Shown piece by piece: positions 34,896 to 45,731 of a stretch of DNA of 64,000 nucleotides. The stretch is taken from NCBI GenBank assembly GCA_023935145.1, contig CM043699.1:72635638-72699637 (forward strand), in the 5' to 3' direction. This stretch comes from Bretschneidera sinensis. Lineage: Eukaryota; Streptophyta; Magnoliopsida; Brassicales; Akaniaceae. Under the pieces are notes generated by a model, which had not been told where the DNA came from, made no database searches, and was given only the letters and a program-made list of their open reading frames with translations. Made by a program: the position numbers and the translations under genes. Numbering within the stretch: the stretch's first letter is position 1; each line of letters begins with the position of its first letter.

Positions 34896-35720
34896 TCAAA
34901 CAAACAGTTTATCATAGTCTATTAAGCCCATCAACAGCCTAATCTTACAAAAACTAACTTCACTTAAGGGTTTTGTAAGAATATCAACTATTTGATCTTC
35001 TGAAGGAATGAATTCTAGTCTTATATCACCCTTTTGAGCATAATCTCTTATGAAATGATGTTTAATTTCTATGCGTTTGGTTCTAGAATGCTGAATAAGG
35101 TTTTTGGTTAAGTTGATAGCACTAGTGTTATCACAATGAATTAGAATATCTTTAAAGTTCATGTCATAGTCTTCTAGTTGTTGTTTTATCCACAACACTT
35201 GCGCACAATAACTTTCGGCTACTACGTATTCCGCCTCGGCAGTTGATAGTGTAACCAAGTTTTGTTTCTTGGAAAACCAAGAGGTAAGCATTGCACTTAA
35301 GAATTGGCATGTTCCACTAGTGCTTTTCCTATCTAGCCTACACCTCGCAAAATCAGCATTTGAATATCCTACAAGCTTAAAAGATGAATCTCTAGAGTAC
35401 CATAATCCGAGGTTTTGAGTCCCTTGTAGATATCTAAGGATTCTTTTTACTACAATCACATGTGATTCCTTAGGATTAGGTTGAAATCTAGCACACATGC
35501 ATACACTGAACATTATATCAGGTCTACTTGCAGTTAAATATAGTAAAGTTCCTATCATGCTTCTATAAGTTTTAGTGTCTACACACTTACTTCCTTCATC
35601 AAGGTCAAGTTTTGTAAAAGTGCTCATAGGAGTGCCAAGTGACTTTAAGCTTTCCATCCCAAACCTCTTTAATAGATATTTGGTGTATTTTGATTGATTG
35701 ATAAAGGTGCCTCTTTTCAA
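34896..35720 (-). pseudogene. RT C-terminus and RNase H of SIRE-like pol
   Basis: 274 open codons. KYTKYLLKRFGM and SRPDIMFSVCMCARFQ are RT end and connection motifs. RNase H shows YSNADFARC, TCQFL, STAEAEYV (catalytic Glu), HCDNTSAI (Asp) and HHFIRD. It ends at the natural pol stop, DILTKPL...KLFV. It degrades the RNA strand during cDNA synthesis. The frame is shifted by one base relative to the YVDD segment just upstream. Confidence 0.9.
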
Positions 35721-36507
35721 TTGTTTGATTTTAAGTCCAAGAAAGTAGGTAAGTTCTCCATCATGCTCATTTCAAATTCACCTTGCATGCACTTAGCAAA
35801 CTCTTGACACATCGATTCATTAGTAGCACCAAATATGATATCATCAACATATATTTGGATTAGTAGTGTGTCATTTTTGTGAAGAGGATTGTGTCTATTT
35901 TTCCTATTGTAAAATTATTTTCAATCATAAACTTACTTAGTCTTTCATACCATGCTCTTGGAGCTTGCTTCAACCTATATAGAGCTTTAGAAAGCTTGTA
36001 GACATGATTTAGAAGACTAGGATTTTCAAATCTAAGAGATTGCTCAACATACACCTCTTCTTCTATACAGCCAATTAAAAAGGCACTTTTTACATCCATT
36101 TGAAATAATTTAAACTTGTTAAAGCATGCAAAGGCTAATAACATTCGAATAGCTTCTAATCTAGTTACGGGAGCATAGGTCTCATCAAAGTCTATTCCTT
36201 CTTCTTGATTATATCCTTTAGCAACTAGTCTAGCCTTGTTCATAATTACTATTCCATTTTCATCCGTTTTATTTCTAAATACCCATTTAGTTCCTATTAT
36301 AGTATGATTCTTTGGTATAGGAACTAGATTCCATACATTGTTTCCTTCAAATTGATTTATTTCTTCTTGCATAGCATTTATCCAATCAACATCCTTCTCA
36401 GCTTCTACAAACATCTTAGGTTCTATTTGAGATAAATAGGCTACACAATTGCAAATATTTCTAATAGAGGAATGAGTTCTTACCCCTTGTGAAGGATCAC
36501 CAATCAC
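35721..36507 (-). pseudogene. Reverse transcriptase of SIRE-like pol
   Basis: 215 open codons (35860-36507) with DVDWINAMQEEINQFE, TKWVFRNK, KARLVAKGYNQEEGID, YAPVTRLEAIR, QMDVKSAFLIG and LYRLKQAPRAWYERL. A one-base frameshift at about 35860 puts the active site QIYVDDIIFGATNE and the EFEMSM segment in another frame (35720-35860). The ORF is otherwise typical of SIRE-type Copia RT. The active-site Asp pair is present but out of frame. Confidence 0.9.
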
Positions 36508-37411
36508 TTAATCGATTGGGTGATAATTTACATACCTTCAATCTTTGGAAAGACTATCCTCTTGTTGACTTGTAGATGAGTGATCGTGATTGAGAGATTC
36601 TACATCTTGACTTGTTTGAGATGGGCTTTCTTTTGGGTCAATAATGGGAGTAGGTATTTTCATTCTTGGAATGAAATCCGCATCATCATTGAAAGAAACT
36701 ACTCTATTACTAATAGGGTTAGACTAATCAAAGGCTATATGTATGGATTCTTCTACCACTAGTGTTCTTTTGTTAAAGACTCTATAAGCTTTACCAAAGG
36801 TTGAATATCCTAAGAATATCTCCTTCTTGGTCTTTGAGTCAAATCCTAAGTTAGTTTTATTGTTATTTAGGATAAAGCATTTACAATCAAAAGCATGAAA
36901 ATAGGAGATATTAGGCTTTCTACCTTTCCATAATTCATATGGAGTTTTGTTAAGCATAGGCCTAATTAAAGCTCTGTTTAAGACATAGCAAGAGGTGTTT
37001 ACGGCTTCCGCCCAAAAGTATTTTGGCAAGCTATTTTCACAAAGTATTGTTCTTGAAAATTCTTCTAGAACTTTATTTTTCCTCTCAACAACTCCATTTT
37101 GTTGAGGAGTTCTAGGAGCCGAAAAGTTGTGATCAATTCCATTTTCATCACAAAATTTTGAAAAGCTTTGCTTCTCAAATTATTTTCCATGATCATTTCC
37201 GATTCTTGAAATACAAATTCTTTTTTCATTTTGAACATTTTTACAAAAGTTTTCAAATCCTTTGTAAGCTTCATCCTTGTAAGCAATAAAGATAGCAAAG
37301 GAATATCTTCAATAGTCATCAATAATAACAAGAGCATATTGATGGCCACCTAGACTAAAGGTACTTATTGGACCAAATAAGTCCATATGCAAAAGTTTCA
37401 ATGGTCTAGTA
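36508..37411 (-). pseudogene. Integrase (core and C-terminal part) of SIRE-like pol
   Basis: From the hAT boundary downward it reads LKLLHMDLFGPIST (first Asp), ALVIIDDY then a stop, NDHGK then a stop (second Asp), and TPQQNGVVERKNK (Glu). FWAEAVNTSCYVLNRA, TPYELWKGRKPN and IFLGYST complete the Copia integrase, and a Ser/Asp-rich linker leads to RT. Several in-frame stops and a frameshift near 37065 are present. The N-terminal zinc-binding part lies across the hAT insertion at 41368-41560. Confidence 0.85.
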
Positions 37412-37419
37412 GTTGAGAC
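37412..37419. repeat. hAT target-site duplication, left
   Basis: GTTGAGAC, identical to 41360-41367. Confidence 0.95.
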
Positions 37420-37967
37420 TAGGGGTGAGCATGGGTCGGTTTGGGTCGGTTTAGCTTAAAAATTCAACCCAACCCATTCATACTGAGTTGGAAAAATCTC
37501 AACCCAACCCAACCCATGAACCCATCCAACCTCAACTCAACCCAACCCATTCTAATCGGTTTGGGTCGGTTTGGGTCACCGGGTTGATATATTTTTTCTA
37601 CTAAAAAATTAAATTATACATATTACATAACAAAAAAATATTATACTAAATCCAAAACAATTCCATACATACTGAAAGTAAAAGTTGTGTGCATCAGCTT
37701 TATATAAACTAATATTCAATACTTTTGTTAACATCTTGGATATTGTTATGAAAACAAACATTAACAAACACCCTTTCCAACATACAGCACACCAAAATTC
37801 ACCAACCAAACGAGATGACTAGAAGCACAACAAATACTTTCCAGCATATAACACACCAAAACTCTTTCAATTTTGTAGAATGATTGTAAACCAGCCTTAA
37901 AGTCTTCGTGATCTAATTCCTACATAATGTCACACGTATATATCAGATAAAAACCATAAAGTAAACG

Positions 37968-38033
<66 letters not shown>

Positions 38034-38198
38034 AAAAAAAAACTAACTTACCAAAATATGGAAGTATTCCATCAATATTTAGGGAAAGTAGATTCCACCG
38101 TTAAACTTTTAACTCTAAAAAAAATAAGTGATACATCAGTACATAGAAAAATAAAAAACCGTGTAACCAATAAAATTATTAAAATTAAACAATAAAAA

Positions 38199-40318
38199 TT
38201 AATTACTTGATTCAAATTTCTCAAGCTCTTCCAAACTCTCTTCAACATGAATTGGTATTGGTGAAGCTCGCAACCAATCTTGCGCACAAATAAGAGCTTT
38301 CACTATTCTAGGAGTCAAGGAACTACGAAACACATCAAGAACACGACCACTCGTGCTAAAAACTAATTCAGAAGCAACTATAGAAATAGGCATTGCCAAC
38401 ACATCTCTTGCTACTTGAGAAAGAATTGGATATTTACTTGAATTAATTTTTCACCAATCCAAAATATCAAATTTCACAGTATCTTTTTCATCAGCATCAT
38501 CCAAATACATATCCACCTCTGATTTATCCACACCAGTTTTTTCCTCTTGGTACCTTTTATATCAACTTGTCATCACAAAAAGAGGATCTTCCACAAAATC
38601 AACTTTCATCTCACTAGAAATTTGAGTCCTTGAAATTGATTTACTACTTGAGGATGAAGAATTAGAAAGCAAACTATAATTATCAAACAACCGGACCAAA
38701 GTATCTTTCACTTTTTTACATATCCCAATGGCAACATTAAGTTCATAAATTTGATTAAAAGAAAACTTCACGTAAGTTAGTTTATATCTAGGATCAAGAA
38801 CAATTGCCATAAACAACATCATATTTATTTTCTCAACATCCCCCCAATATTTGTCAAATTTCGCTTTCATCAACAATGCAATCATACTCAAGTGTGGGTC
38901 TTCACTTCTTGACCACTCAATCAACAGATATTCAATACCAACAATTTGACTAAAGAACGAATTAGAAGTAACATATAAAGTACCAGAAAATCACAAAGTA
39001 GCATAATAGAAAGTTTTCAAGAATTTAACCAATGCATGAGCATTTTTCCAATCATTCTCATTGGGAACCCCTCTTTTATCATTGAGATAATGTAGAAAAT
39101 GTGATTCTTGTTGTTTTTCCAACCGTTCAATAGCCTTTTGAAATTTAAGTGCAGCTTCCAGCATCATATAAGTTGAGTTCCACCTAGTTGGAACATCTAG
39201 GCATACAAGACACTTGGTTGATATTTTCTCTTCTTCTGCACATTTTTTAAAATTTTCCAACCTCGCTGGAGAAGCCCTCACATACTTCGCTGCATCACGA
39301 ATCTGATCAATGGAGTCCTTACAATATTCCAAACCATCACTCACAACGAGGTTTAAAATATGAGCACAACATCTCAGATGGAGAATTCACCATTCAAGAC
39401 ACTTCCATTCCAATGATTAATTCTTTTCATCATATACTTTAAATATTTATCATTGGAAGTTGCATTATCAACCGTGATTATGAAAACTTTCTCAATACCC
39501 CATTCTAGCAAACATAACTCAAACAATTTCCCAATTGCTTCTCCTTTATGACTAGAAATTTGACAAAAGTTTAAAATCCTTTTATGTAATTTCCAATTAC
39601 TATCAATAAAATGCATGGTGAGACACATATAATTAATGTTTTGCATAGAAGTCCATGTGTCCGTTGTGAGGCAAACTCTTTGAGATTCTTTACGCGAAAG
39701 ATCCTTTATCTTTTTTTTCTCAGCATAATAAAGTGCCAAGCAATCTCTAGCTATCGTAAATTTTGAAGGAATTTTAAATTTCGGTTGCAATGAGGCAACA
39801 AAATCCTTAAAACCTTCATGTTCTACAAATTTAAAAGGTAATTCATCAACAATGACCATTCTAGCAAGTAAGGTTCTAGATACTTCATGATCAAAACTTT
39901 TTGCCACACCCGAAATATTCAAAGTAGTAGTACCATCTTTTGCTATAGTTTGATAATCTGACAAAGTCTTTTGTTTCTTGCACTTAATATTATAAGGATA
40001 CTTAGTACACCTATTCAAATGTTTCCACATTGTACTAGTACCATTATTACTATCACAAGCATAAGTTTGTCCACAATAATTACATGTAGCTTTCTCATTT
40101 TCCGATTTCTCACTTTCAATCAAAGTAAAATGTTCCCATACATCTGATGTTCTTTTAGAAGGTTTTCTGCTTGAGTCACTCACCTTTTTCTTTGAAGCTG
40201 CACTTTTTTTTGAAGTTGAAGATAAATCCTTGGGGTTATCTACCATACTTGACAGTTGACACTTGACACCTGTATAAAAAATAAGCAAATAGAAGTTAAC
40301 ATTTAAAATATCAACCAT
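38199..40318 (-). pseudogene. hAT transposase (BED zinc finger, RNase H-like, dimerisation domain)
   Basis: The likely start is the Met at 40246 (MVDNPKDLSS). N-terminal BED finger: SDVWEHFTLI, CNYCG and WKHLNRC, with H-x4-C spacing. The middle shows CLTTDTWTSMQN, HFIDSNWKLHKRILNF and ITVDNAT, parts of the RNase H-like catalytic core. A frameshift near 39385 precedes HLRCCAHILNLVVSDG, then VPTRWNSTYMML. In-frame stops follow near 38990, 38560 and 38449. The C-terminal dimerisation domain (38199-38402) reads MPISIVASELVFSTSGRVLD and SSLTPRIVKALICAQDWL. It cuts and joins its own ends; this copy is inactive. Confidence 0.9.
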
Positions 40319-41344
40319 GATTTTTTATATAGGCTTTCATAAATTAATATAATAATTTTTATGATTAGGCAGATTTTTTATTTTTATGATTTTTTAAATA
40401 ACCTAAAAATATTATTTTTTATAAAAGAGAATCAAAATTAAAATTTGTTATGAAAATTATAAATTATGCCAAATACTACCGGGTGTTCTGCCCGGGTGAA
40501 TGGGTCAATGAAAATTATAAATTATGCCAAATTATAATTTCACCAGCGTTTGGTTGACACCTTTCCCTGACATGGAAAGTTCATATATTTCTCTATTTAC
40601 ATTTTCTAGTTAGTTTGATGGTTTCGTTGAATCCTTTTGAATAAATGAAGTACGGTGGAGATTCATTTGAGTTTAAGCATGGATACTCAATTATTGTATG
40701 GATCAGTTGGTGAAAAACTTTAAAGAGGCTTGGAAATTTTCTTATGTTCTTAAAAAAAAATTTCTGTTCTATCCTCTAGATCAGACAGCTCGATCTAATG
40801 CATAAAAGTGCCAAATACACGCCAACACTGCATAAAAGTGCAAAAAACTAGCTAGAAATTAAACTATAGTACTACATAGTGCATACCTTTTTGAGTTTTT
40901 GGCTTTCTTTGGCTTCCTCTCCACAGCCCCCAGAAACAAAACGAAGAAAGAGAGAACTGAAACTCTCAATTAGAGGTTAGGTTTAGTTTAGAAAATTATA
41001 AATTTTTTCCCAAAATACCCATCATTTTATTATCTAATTACAACAACCTATGCCCTATTTGGCTGCTTGGATTTGGACAGTGCTACATATAATTTTACTC
41101 ATTAATTATACTGTAATTATTTAAACATAATTTTATATTTAATAAATACAATATATATAAAATATATAATTATATATTTGACCGGGTTACTGGTTTGGGT
41201 CGGTTTAAAAATTTTGAACCCATGACCCAACCCAACCCACTGGGTTCAAAAAAATTTCAACTCAACCCAACCTAACTTCTAAAATGACCCAACCCAACCC
41301 AACCCATTATATCGGTTTGGTTCGGGTCCACGGGTCAACCAGTT
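40319..41344. other. hAT 5' non-coding region
   Basis: AT-rich, no frame of note. Near 40890-40980 a C/T-rich and GA-rich stretch could be the transposase leader. It ends in subterminal CCCAACCCAACCC repeats. Confidence 0.5.
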
Positions 41345-41359
41345 CCATGCTCACCCCTA

Positions 41360-41367
41360 GTTGAGAC
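41360..41367. repeat. hAT target-site duplication, right
   Basis: GTTGAGAC, identical to 37412-37419. Confidence 0.95.
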
Positions 41368-41940
41368 TATATTTTTTGATTTAAAAGAAATTCTAGTTTG
41401 TTTTCCCATTTGACAAGCATCACACACCTTATCTTTTTTAAAATTTGATTTTCGAAAGTCCAATGACTAAATCTTTTCTTGAAATGATTTTAAGCTAATC
41501 TATATTCACATGAGCAAGCTTTCTATGCCATATCCATGGGTTTTCACTAAATGCGGGAAAACATTTTTCGTTTTTAGAATGCAAGGATTTTAAATCAATT
41601 ATATAGATATTTTCGTGTCTATGGCCAACAAACTTGATCTTGTTACTCTTGATGTCTATAACTAAACAATGAGAGGTTTCAAATATGACTTTGTTGCCTT
41701 TGCTACATAGTTGACTAATACTTAGTAAATTTGGCTTAAGGCCTTGCACAAATAATACATGATCAATGGTTGAGAAATCATTAACAACTTTTTCATGCTC
41801 GATGATCTTTATTTTTGTGTTGTCTCCAATTGTGACATGTCTGCCATCTCTTAGAGTTAGTTCTTTGAATACACTTAGATCACCGGTTATGTACTTTGAG
41901 CATCCACTATCAAGGTACTAATAGTTACATTTTTCCTTGG
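41368..41940 (-). pseudogene. Protease and GAG-pre-integrase of SIRE-like pol
   Basis: The minus strand first reads YLDSGCSKYITGD (about 41880-41930), the Copia protease site Asp-Ser-Gly. Then LRDGRHVTIGDN, and in the 84-codon open part (41495-41749) GLKPNLLSISQLCSKG and WHRKLAHVN, the pre-integrase His-containing motif. CDACQMGKQ supplies the zinc-site Cys pair just before the hAT insertion at 41367. One frameshift lies at about 41495. Confidence 0.85.
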
Positions 41941-42049
41941 TGTGGAGACATATCTACATCACACAAGGATACACAATTGCACTCTTAGGTACCCAAAATT
42001 TCTTGGGTCCTTTGGGGCTAGTCCTAGAAAATACGTTTCTTTTAGGGAC

Positions 42050-42870
42050 CCATACTTTCTTAACATTTTAAGGAGTTCTATATTTATAGACATGTTGATG
42101 ATGTAGAATCCTAGGATAATAGTTATTGAAATTTCTAGGATTTCTTAGTTGTGCATGTCTATAGTTCCTTGGATAAGTATTCCTAGGATACATGTTTCTA
42201 TCGTGAAGATTATGAACATGCATGTCATTTCTAGGAAATGTATGATGATGATTTCTAGGATATGTACTTGCATTATTATGAACATGCATATTGTTTCTAG
42301 GATACACATGATGGTAATTCCTATGATGTGCATGTGTAGTGTGCAAGTGTTGAGTATACATATTATCTCTAGGATGCACATGATGGTTACTCCTAGGATG
42401 GTTATATGCATTTCTTGAGTGAGCATACTATATGCATGATTATTTTTACGATGATTAATTCTTGTAGATGCATTAGAATTCACATTTTTAGACCTACTAG
42501 CATTCATTAAAGGAGTACTTTCAACCTTGATAGTGGTCTTGGAAGTAGAGGCTTCATTCATACATGATGCTTTCATGAATAAGGTCTCTTTTGATTTTTT
42601 CTTGCCTAATGGAGAATAACCCAACCTGGATTTTTCTCCACTTAATCTTTGGCAAGACATCACTTCATCTAGCTTTTCTTTTTCAAGTATAAGTCTTGAT
42701 ATAGTGCCATTCAATTATATTATTATCTTATTTAAGTTTTCATTTTCATCTTTAAGAAAATCTTGAGAAGACTTATAAAGCAATGAAGATAGTTTTTATT
42801 TTTCTTCCTTTAAGCCTTCCATCTCTCTAGAAAGAGATGACACTTCCTTTTTGAGAATGGTGTTCTTAGA
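42050..42870 (-). pseudogene. Gag-protease linker with PRN/MHVHN peptide repeats, SIRE-like
   Basis: Two overlapping frames are open (42068-42379 and 42145-42714), showing a frameshift. The first is a tandem His/Asn-rich repeat, YPRNNMHVHN / FPRNDMHVHN, with YPRN recurring. The second begins with a Lys/Glu-rich stretch. A low-complexity His/Tyr/Asn-rich linker before the protease is usual in SIRE-type elements, but the regular reiteration at 42150-42420 is notable. It is followed by KKVWVPK-type residues leading into the protease. Confidence 0.65.
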
Positions 42871-42881
42871 ATCGAATTTCT

Positions 42882-44000
42882 TCAATTCTTCATGCATTCA
42901 TTTATGACCTCTATTAATTCTTCATTACTACTAACAATGTTATTATTAGAAGGGGAAGAATTTGATACCTCATTTTCGTCGTCGATTTTTATTAGACATA
43001 GGTTGGCAATCTCCTCGTATCCGACCTCATTGTCTGAGGATTCTTCTTCTTCGTCATCACTCCAAGTGGTTACAATCATAGCTTTCTTTTTGAAGCTCTT
43101 ATATGGTTTGCTTGTCGCTATACAATCGACTTTGATGTTACTGGGCTTCTTGTAACCATAACACATAAGCAATTCCCTTTTTGAAGTGGGATCCTTTATG
43201 TAAGGTTTCTTGCTCTTCTTCAAGAATCTGTGAAACCTCTTGGTGATTAGAGCTATCTCACCATCTTCTTCGCTGTTTTCCACCTCTTCTTCCGTTTTTT
43301 CCTCTTTGTTGCTCGTAGAGGCTTTGAGAGGAATCACCTTTTTCTTTTTCTCATCATCATTGACAATGGGATTCATTTCTTCCATCTCATATGTCAATAG
43401 TGATCTGAGAAGTGTTTCGACATCAAGTTTGTCGAGATCTTTGGCCTCCGTTATGACTGTCTTCTTTGCTTTCTAAATGGATGGCAAAGACCTTAAGATT
43501 TTCCTCGTTAGTTCAAATTCCTCAGTGTTCCTACCAAAAAGTTTTAAACTGTTAATAATAGTGGTGAAAAGGAGACATTTTGAAAGATTCATACTCGGAC
43601 ACTAGCATATAATTTTTGATTTTTTAACTTCGCTAGTTCCTTCATATGTAACTTGTAATTTGTCCCAAATCTCCTTAGCCAAAACGCAAGCATAAATTTT
43701 ATTATATTCAAAAATATCTAAAGCGCAATGTAAAATACTTGTGGCTCTATTATTTAGAGACATCATTCTACAATCCTCTTCATTGAACTCAGTTTTGAGT
43801 TTAGGCATTGTATGATTGATTTCTCCAATAGTTATTTCCTTTGTATGAATTCTAGGTCATTCCTCAATGACTCTCCATAGATTGTAATCTTGTCATTTGA
43901 CAAAGATTTTCATCATATTTTTCCAATAGTTATAGTTGGAGCTATTGAACAAGGGAGGCCTAGTATAGAAATGTCCTTCGGAATAGCTATTAGAGGCCAT
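42882..44000 (-). pseudogene. Gag of the SIRE-like element
   Basis: Likely start is the Met at 44000 (MASNSYSEGHFYTRPPLFN), with stops soon after. An open part (43602-43808) has RATSILHCALDIFEYN and AKEIWDKLQVTYEGT, the Copia capsid signature. After a frameshift, 42882-43397 has DLDKLDVETLLRSLLTYEM and a Lys/Glu-rich region. The nucleocapsid knuckle is degenerate: CYGYKKPSNIKVDC has lost the second Cys and the His. TWSDDEEEESSDNE is the acidic tail. Confidence 0.85.
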
Positions 44001-44042
44001 CAGATCAACTCAATGATTTTAAGCCTGAAATTGAGTACGAAG

Positions 44043-44055
44043 CTATGATACCAAT
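44043..44055 (-). other. tRNA-Met primer-binding site of SIRE-like element
   Basis: The minus strand reads TTGGTATCATAGC next to the LTR end, matching the initiator tRNA-Met site with one change. Confidence 0.85.
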
Positions 44056-45270
44056 TGTAAACCGAGGTTCAAACCCAAGAGGGGGGAGTAAATTGGGTTA
44101 CTTACAAGTTTATAAAAACTGGTAAATGTACAAAGTATACAAACAAGTAATGTGCTTTAAGTAAAATAATTTAAGGAAGAGAAAGTGCAAACTCAGTTTA
44201 TAATGGTTCGGCAATATCAAATTTTTTTCGACCCTACATCCACTCTCTTCAAGGAACCTCCTTGAAGTAGTCCACTAAAACTTTTAGTCGTACAACTTCA
44301 CGGGTGTTGTACACACCTTACAACCAATCCCTTCCTCTTAGAAGCTATTCTTTTCCTCATGGAACCTAATCTCTTCCTCATAGAAGCTAATCCCTTCCTC
44401 ATGGAAACTAATCCCTTCCTTATGGAAGCTAATCCCTTCCTTTCGGAAGCTTACAAAGAAGTATTTAATCCTAAACACTCTAAGAGTTATTAAAACTCTT
44501 CCTCCTTTACAATAAATGAGATTTTCTATAAAGTAAATAGTAGAGAGATAGCAATGAATGCTTTTACAAAAGAACAATATCTCTCTTTTGAGAATAAGCT
44601 TGAAGAATGACTCAACAATAAATTTTTCAAAGCTTTTGAGAATTAATGAGCAAACTTGTGAATTGAATGTGTTCTCTTCGTGTTTTAAATGTTCATTGAA
44701 GTGGGTTTATGTAGCCTTGAATCAATATGGCTGTTAGACACTGACTTGGTAGGTTTGGTGCATTAAATGCTCAAGTCCCGCGTCTCAAACGGTCATATTT
44801 TTGAATTACGGGTCGACTAGGTCAAGTGAAAAACTTCACTTTTAGGCTATGTGGGAGTACCAGTCGACTGAGAACTCACTGTCCCAGTTGTCAATTGACT
44901 GGGTGTTTGATACCAGTCAACTGGGTACATTATGTCCCATACCTCAGTCGACTGGGTTGCCTTTCAACCCAGTTTTTCATATACTAAAACTATTTTTGAC
45001 TTGGAAACATGTGAATTAATAGTTTTGTCAAAATATTTTGTAAAATGAGCCATAGATCAAGCTAAGTATTTAAACATGAGAGATTTACAGTTGTTTTCAA
45101 TACCTTAATGCCTATTCTATATTTTCTGTCTTGTCTTGGCATCTGAAACTGGTTGAGTTCTTGCATCTTGTTTATTTGCTGAAAGCTTTTGCTGCTTAAA
45201 CACTTAGATAAAACTGTTAGTACAATTAGAGTAGTTTTTTGTCATTATTAAAATCAAATAAGAGTCGACA
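44056..45270 (-). repeat. SIRE-like 5' LTR
   Basis: 1,215 bp, TGTAAACCGAGG...GTCGACA in plus text. Matches 31665-32848 throughout. It includes a locally expanded AGGAAGGGATTAGCTT-type repeat at about 44330-44450 (four to five units versus two in the other LTR). The TATA region is altered here (GGCTACATAAACC). Confidence 0.9.
44812..44965. repeat. CAGTCGACTG palindrome cluster, SIRE-like 5' LTR
   Basis: Units include CAGTCGACTG at 44861-44870 and CTCAGTCGACTGGG near 44944-44957. One block of the 3' LTR cluster is missing here. Confidence 0.8.
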
Positions 45271-45726
45271 ATTAAGTATATGTATGTGGGCCTATTTTAT
45301 ATTTTTATGGTTGTAGGCGTTTGGGCCTATTTAATTCATTAAGTGGACTTTTTTTATTAGCTATAGGCTTGTAGTTTATGATGTTTTAGGCTTGAAGATG
45401 TTCAGCCCATGTCTTTTACTTGATGTAGGCCTTATTTGGCCCTAGGGTTTCATGGAGGGGTACAAAAACACTTGTAGCCGTATTTTGAGGGTAAGTTGAA
45501 CGTGAGTGAAGTTTTCTTCATAGAAAATTTTTAGTTTTCTCAACTTGTTCGTGATTGAACTAAGAACTTATCAAAGGCAAATCCTTTGTGGCGTTCTCAC
45601 CGAATCTAGGTTCTTGAAACAAGATTTCAACGGGACTAGATTATCTTGAGTTGATTCTTGGCTGTTTTGGTTAAGTTTTAATTTGATTGTGGGTTCAAGG
45701 AATTTCCATTCCACGGGTTCACATCA
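45271..45726 (+). repeat. Gypsy-3 3' LTR, right part
   Basis: Homologous to 26359-26813. Begins with the ATTAA duplication and ends CACATCA before CTCTC. Confidence 0.9.
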
Positions 45727-45731
45727 CTCTC

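Larger units (their letters stand above)
37420..41359 (-). mobile_element. hAT DNA transposon (3.94 kb)
   Basis: Perfect 15-bp terminal inverted repeats (TAGGGGTGAGCATGG / CCATGCTCACCCCTA) and a perfect 8-bp target duplication. Subterminal AACCCAACCC / GGGTCGGTTTGG arrays occur at both ends. A decayed Ac/ZBED-type transposase is on the minus strand. It is inserted in the integrase gene of the SIRE-like element, so it is the youngest layer of the nest. A (TA)n microsatellite lies at about 37971-38026. Confidence 0.95.
31665..45270 (-). mobile_element. SIRE-like Ty1/Copia retrotransposon
   Basis: LTRs 31665-32848 and 44056-45270. Target duplication ATTAA at 31660-31664 and 45271-45275. tRNA-Met primer-binding site and AAAAAAGGGGAGAT polypurine tract present. 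The minus-strand order gag, protease, integrase, RT, RNase H is the Copia order. Gag and RT text fit the SIRE/Maximus lineage, and an extra ORF follows pol. A 3.94-kb hAT transposon splits the integrase. Without it the element is about 9.7 kb. Confidence 0.9.
26099..45726 (+). mobile_element. Ty3/Gypsy element (Gypsy-3) with nested insertions
   Basis: Left LTR 26099-26813. Right LTR is split by a Copia element into 31400-31664 and 45271-45726. The target duplication CTCTC is present at 26094-26098 and 45727-45731. The tRNA-Met primer-binding site and polypurine tract are intact. The order gag-protease-RNase H-integrase on the plus strand fits Ty3/Gypsy. The lineage looks chromovirus-like from the integrase text, but no chromodomain was seen. 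Without the nest it would be only about 6 kb, because the RT core is deleted. Confidence 0.9.
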
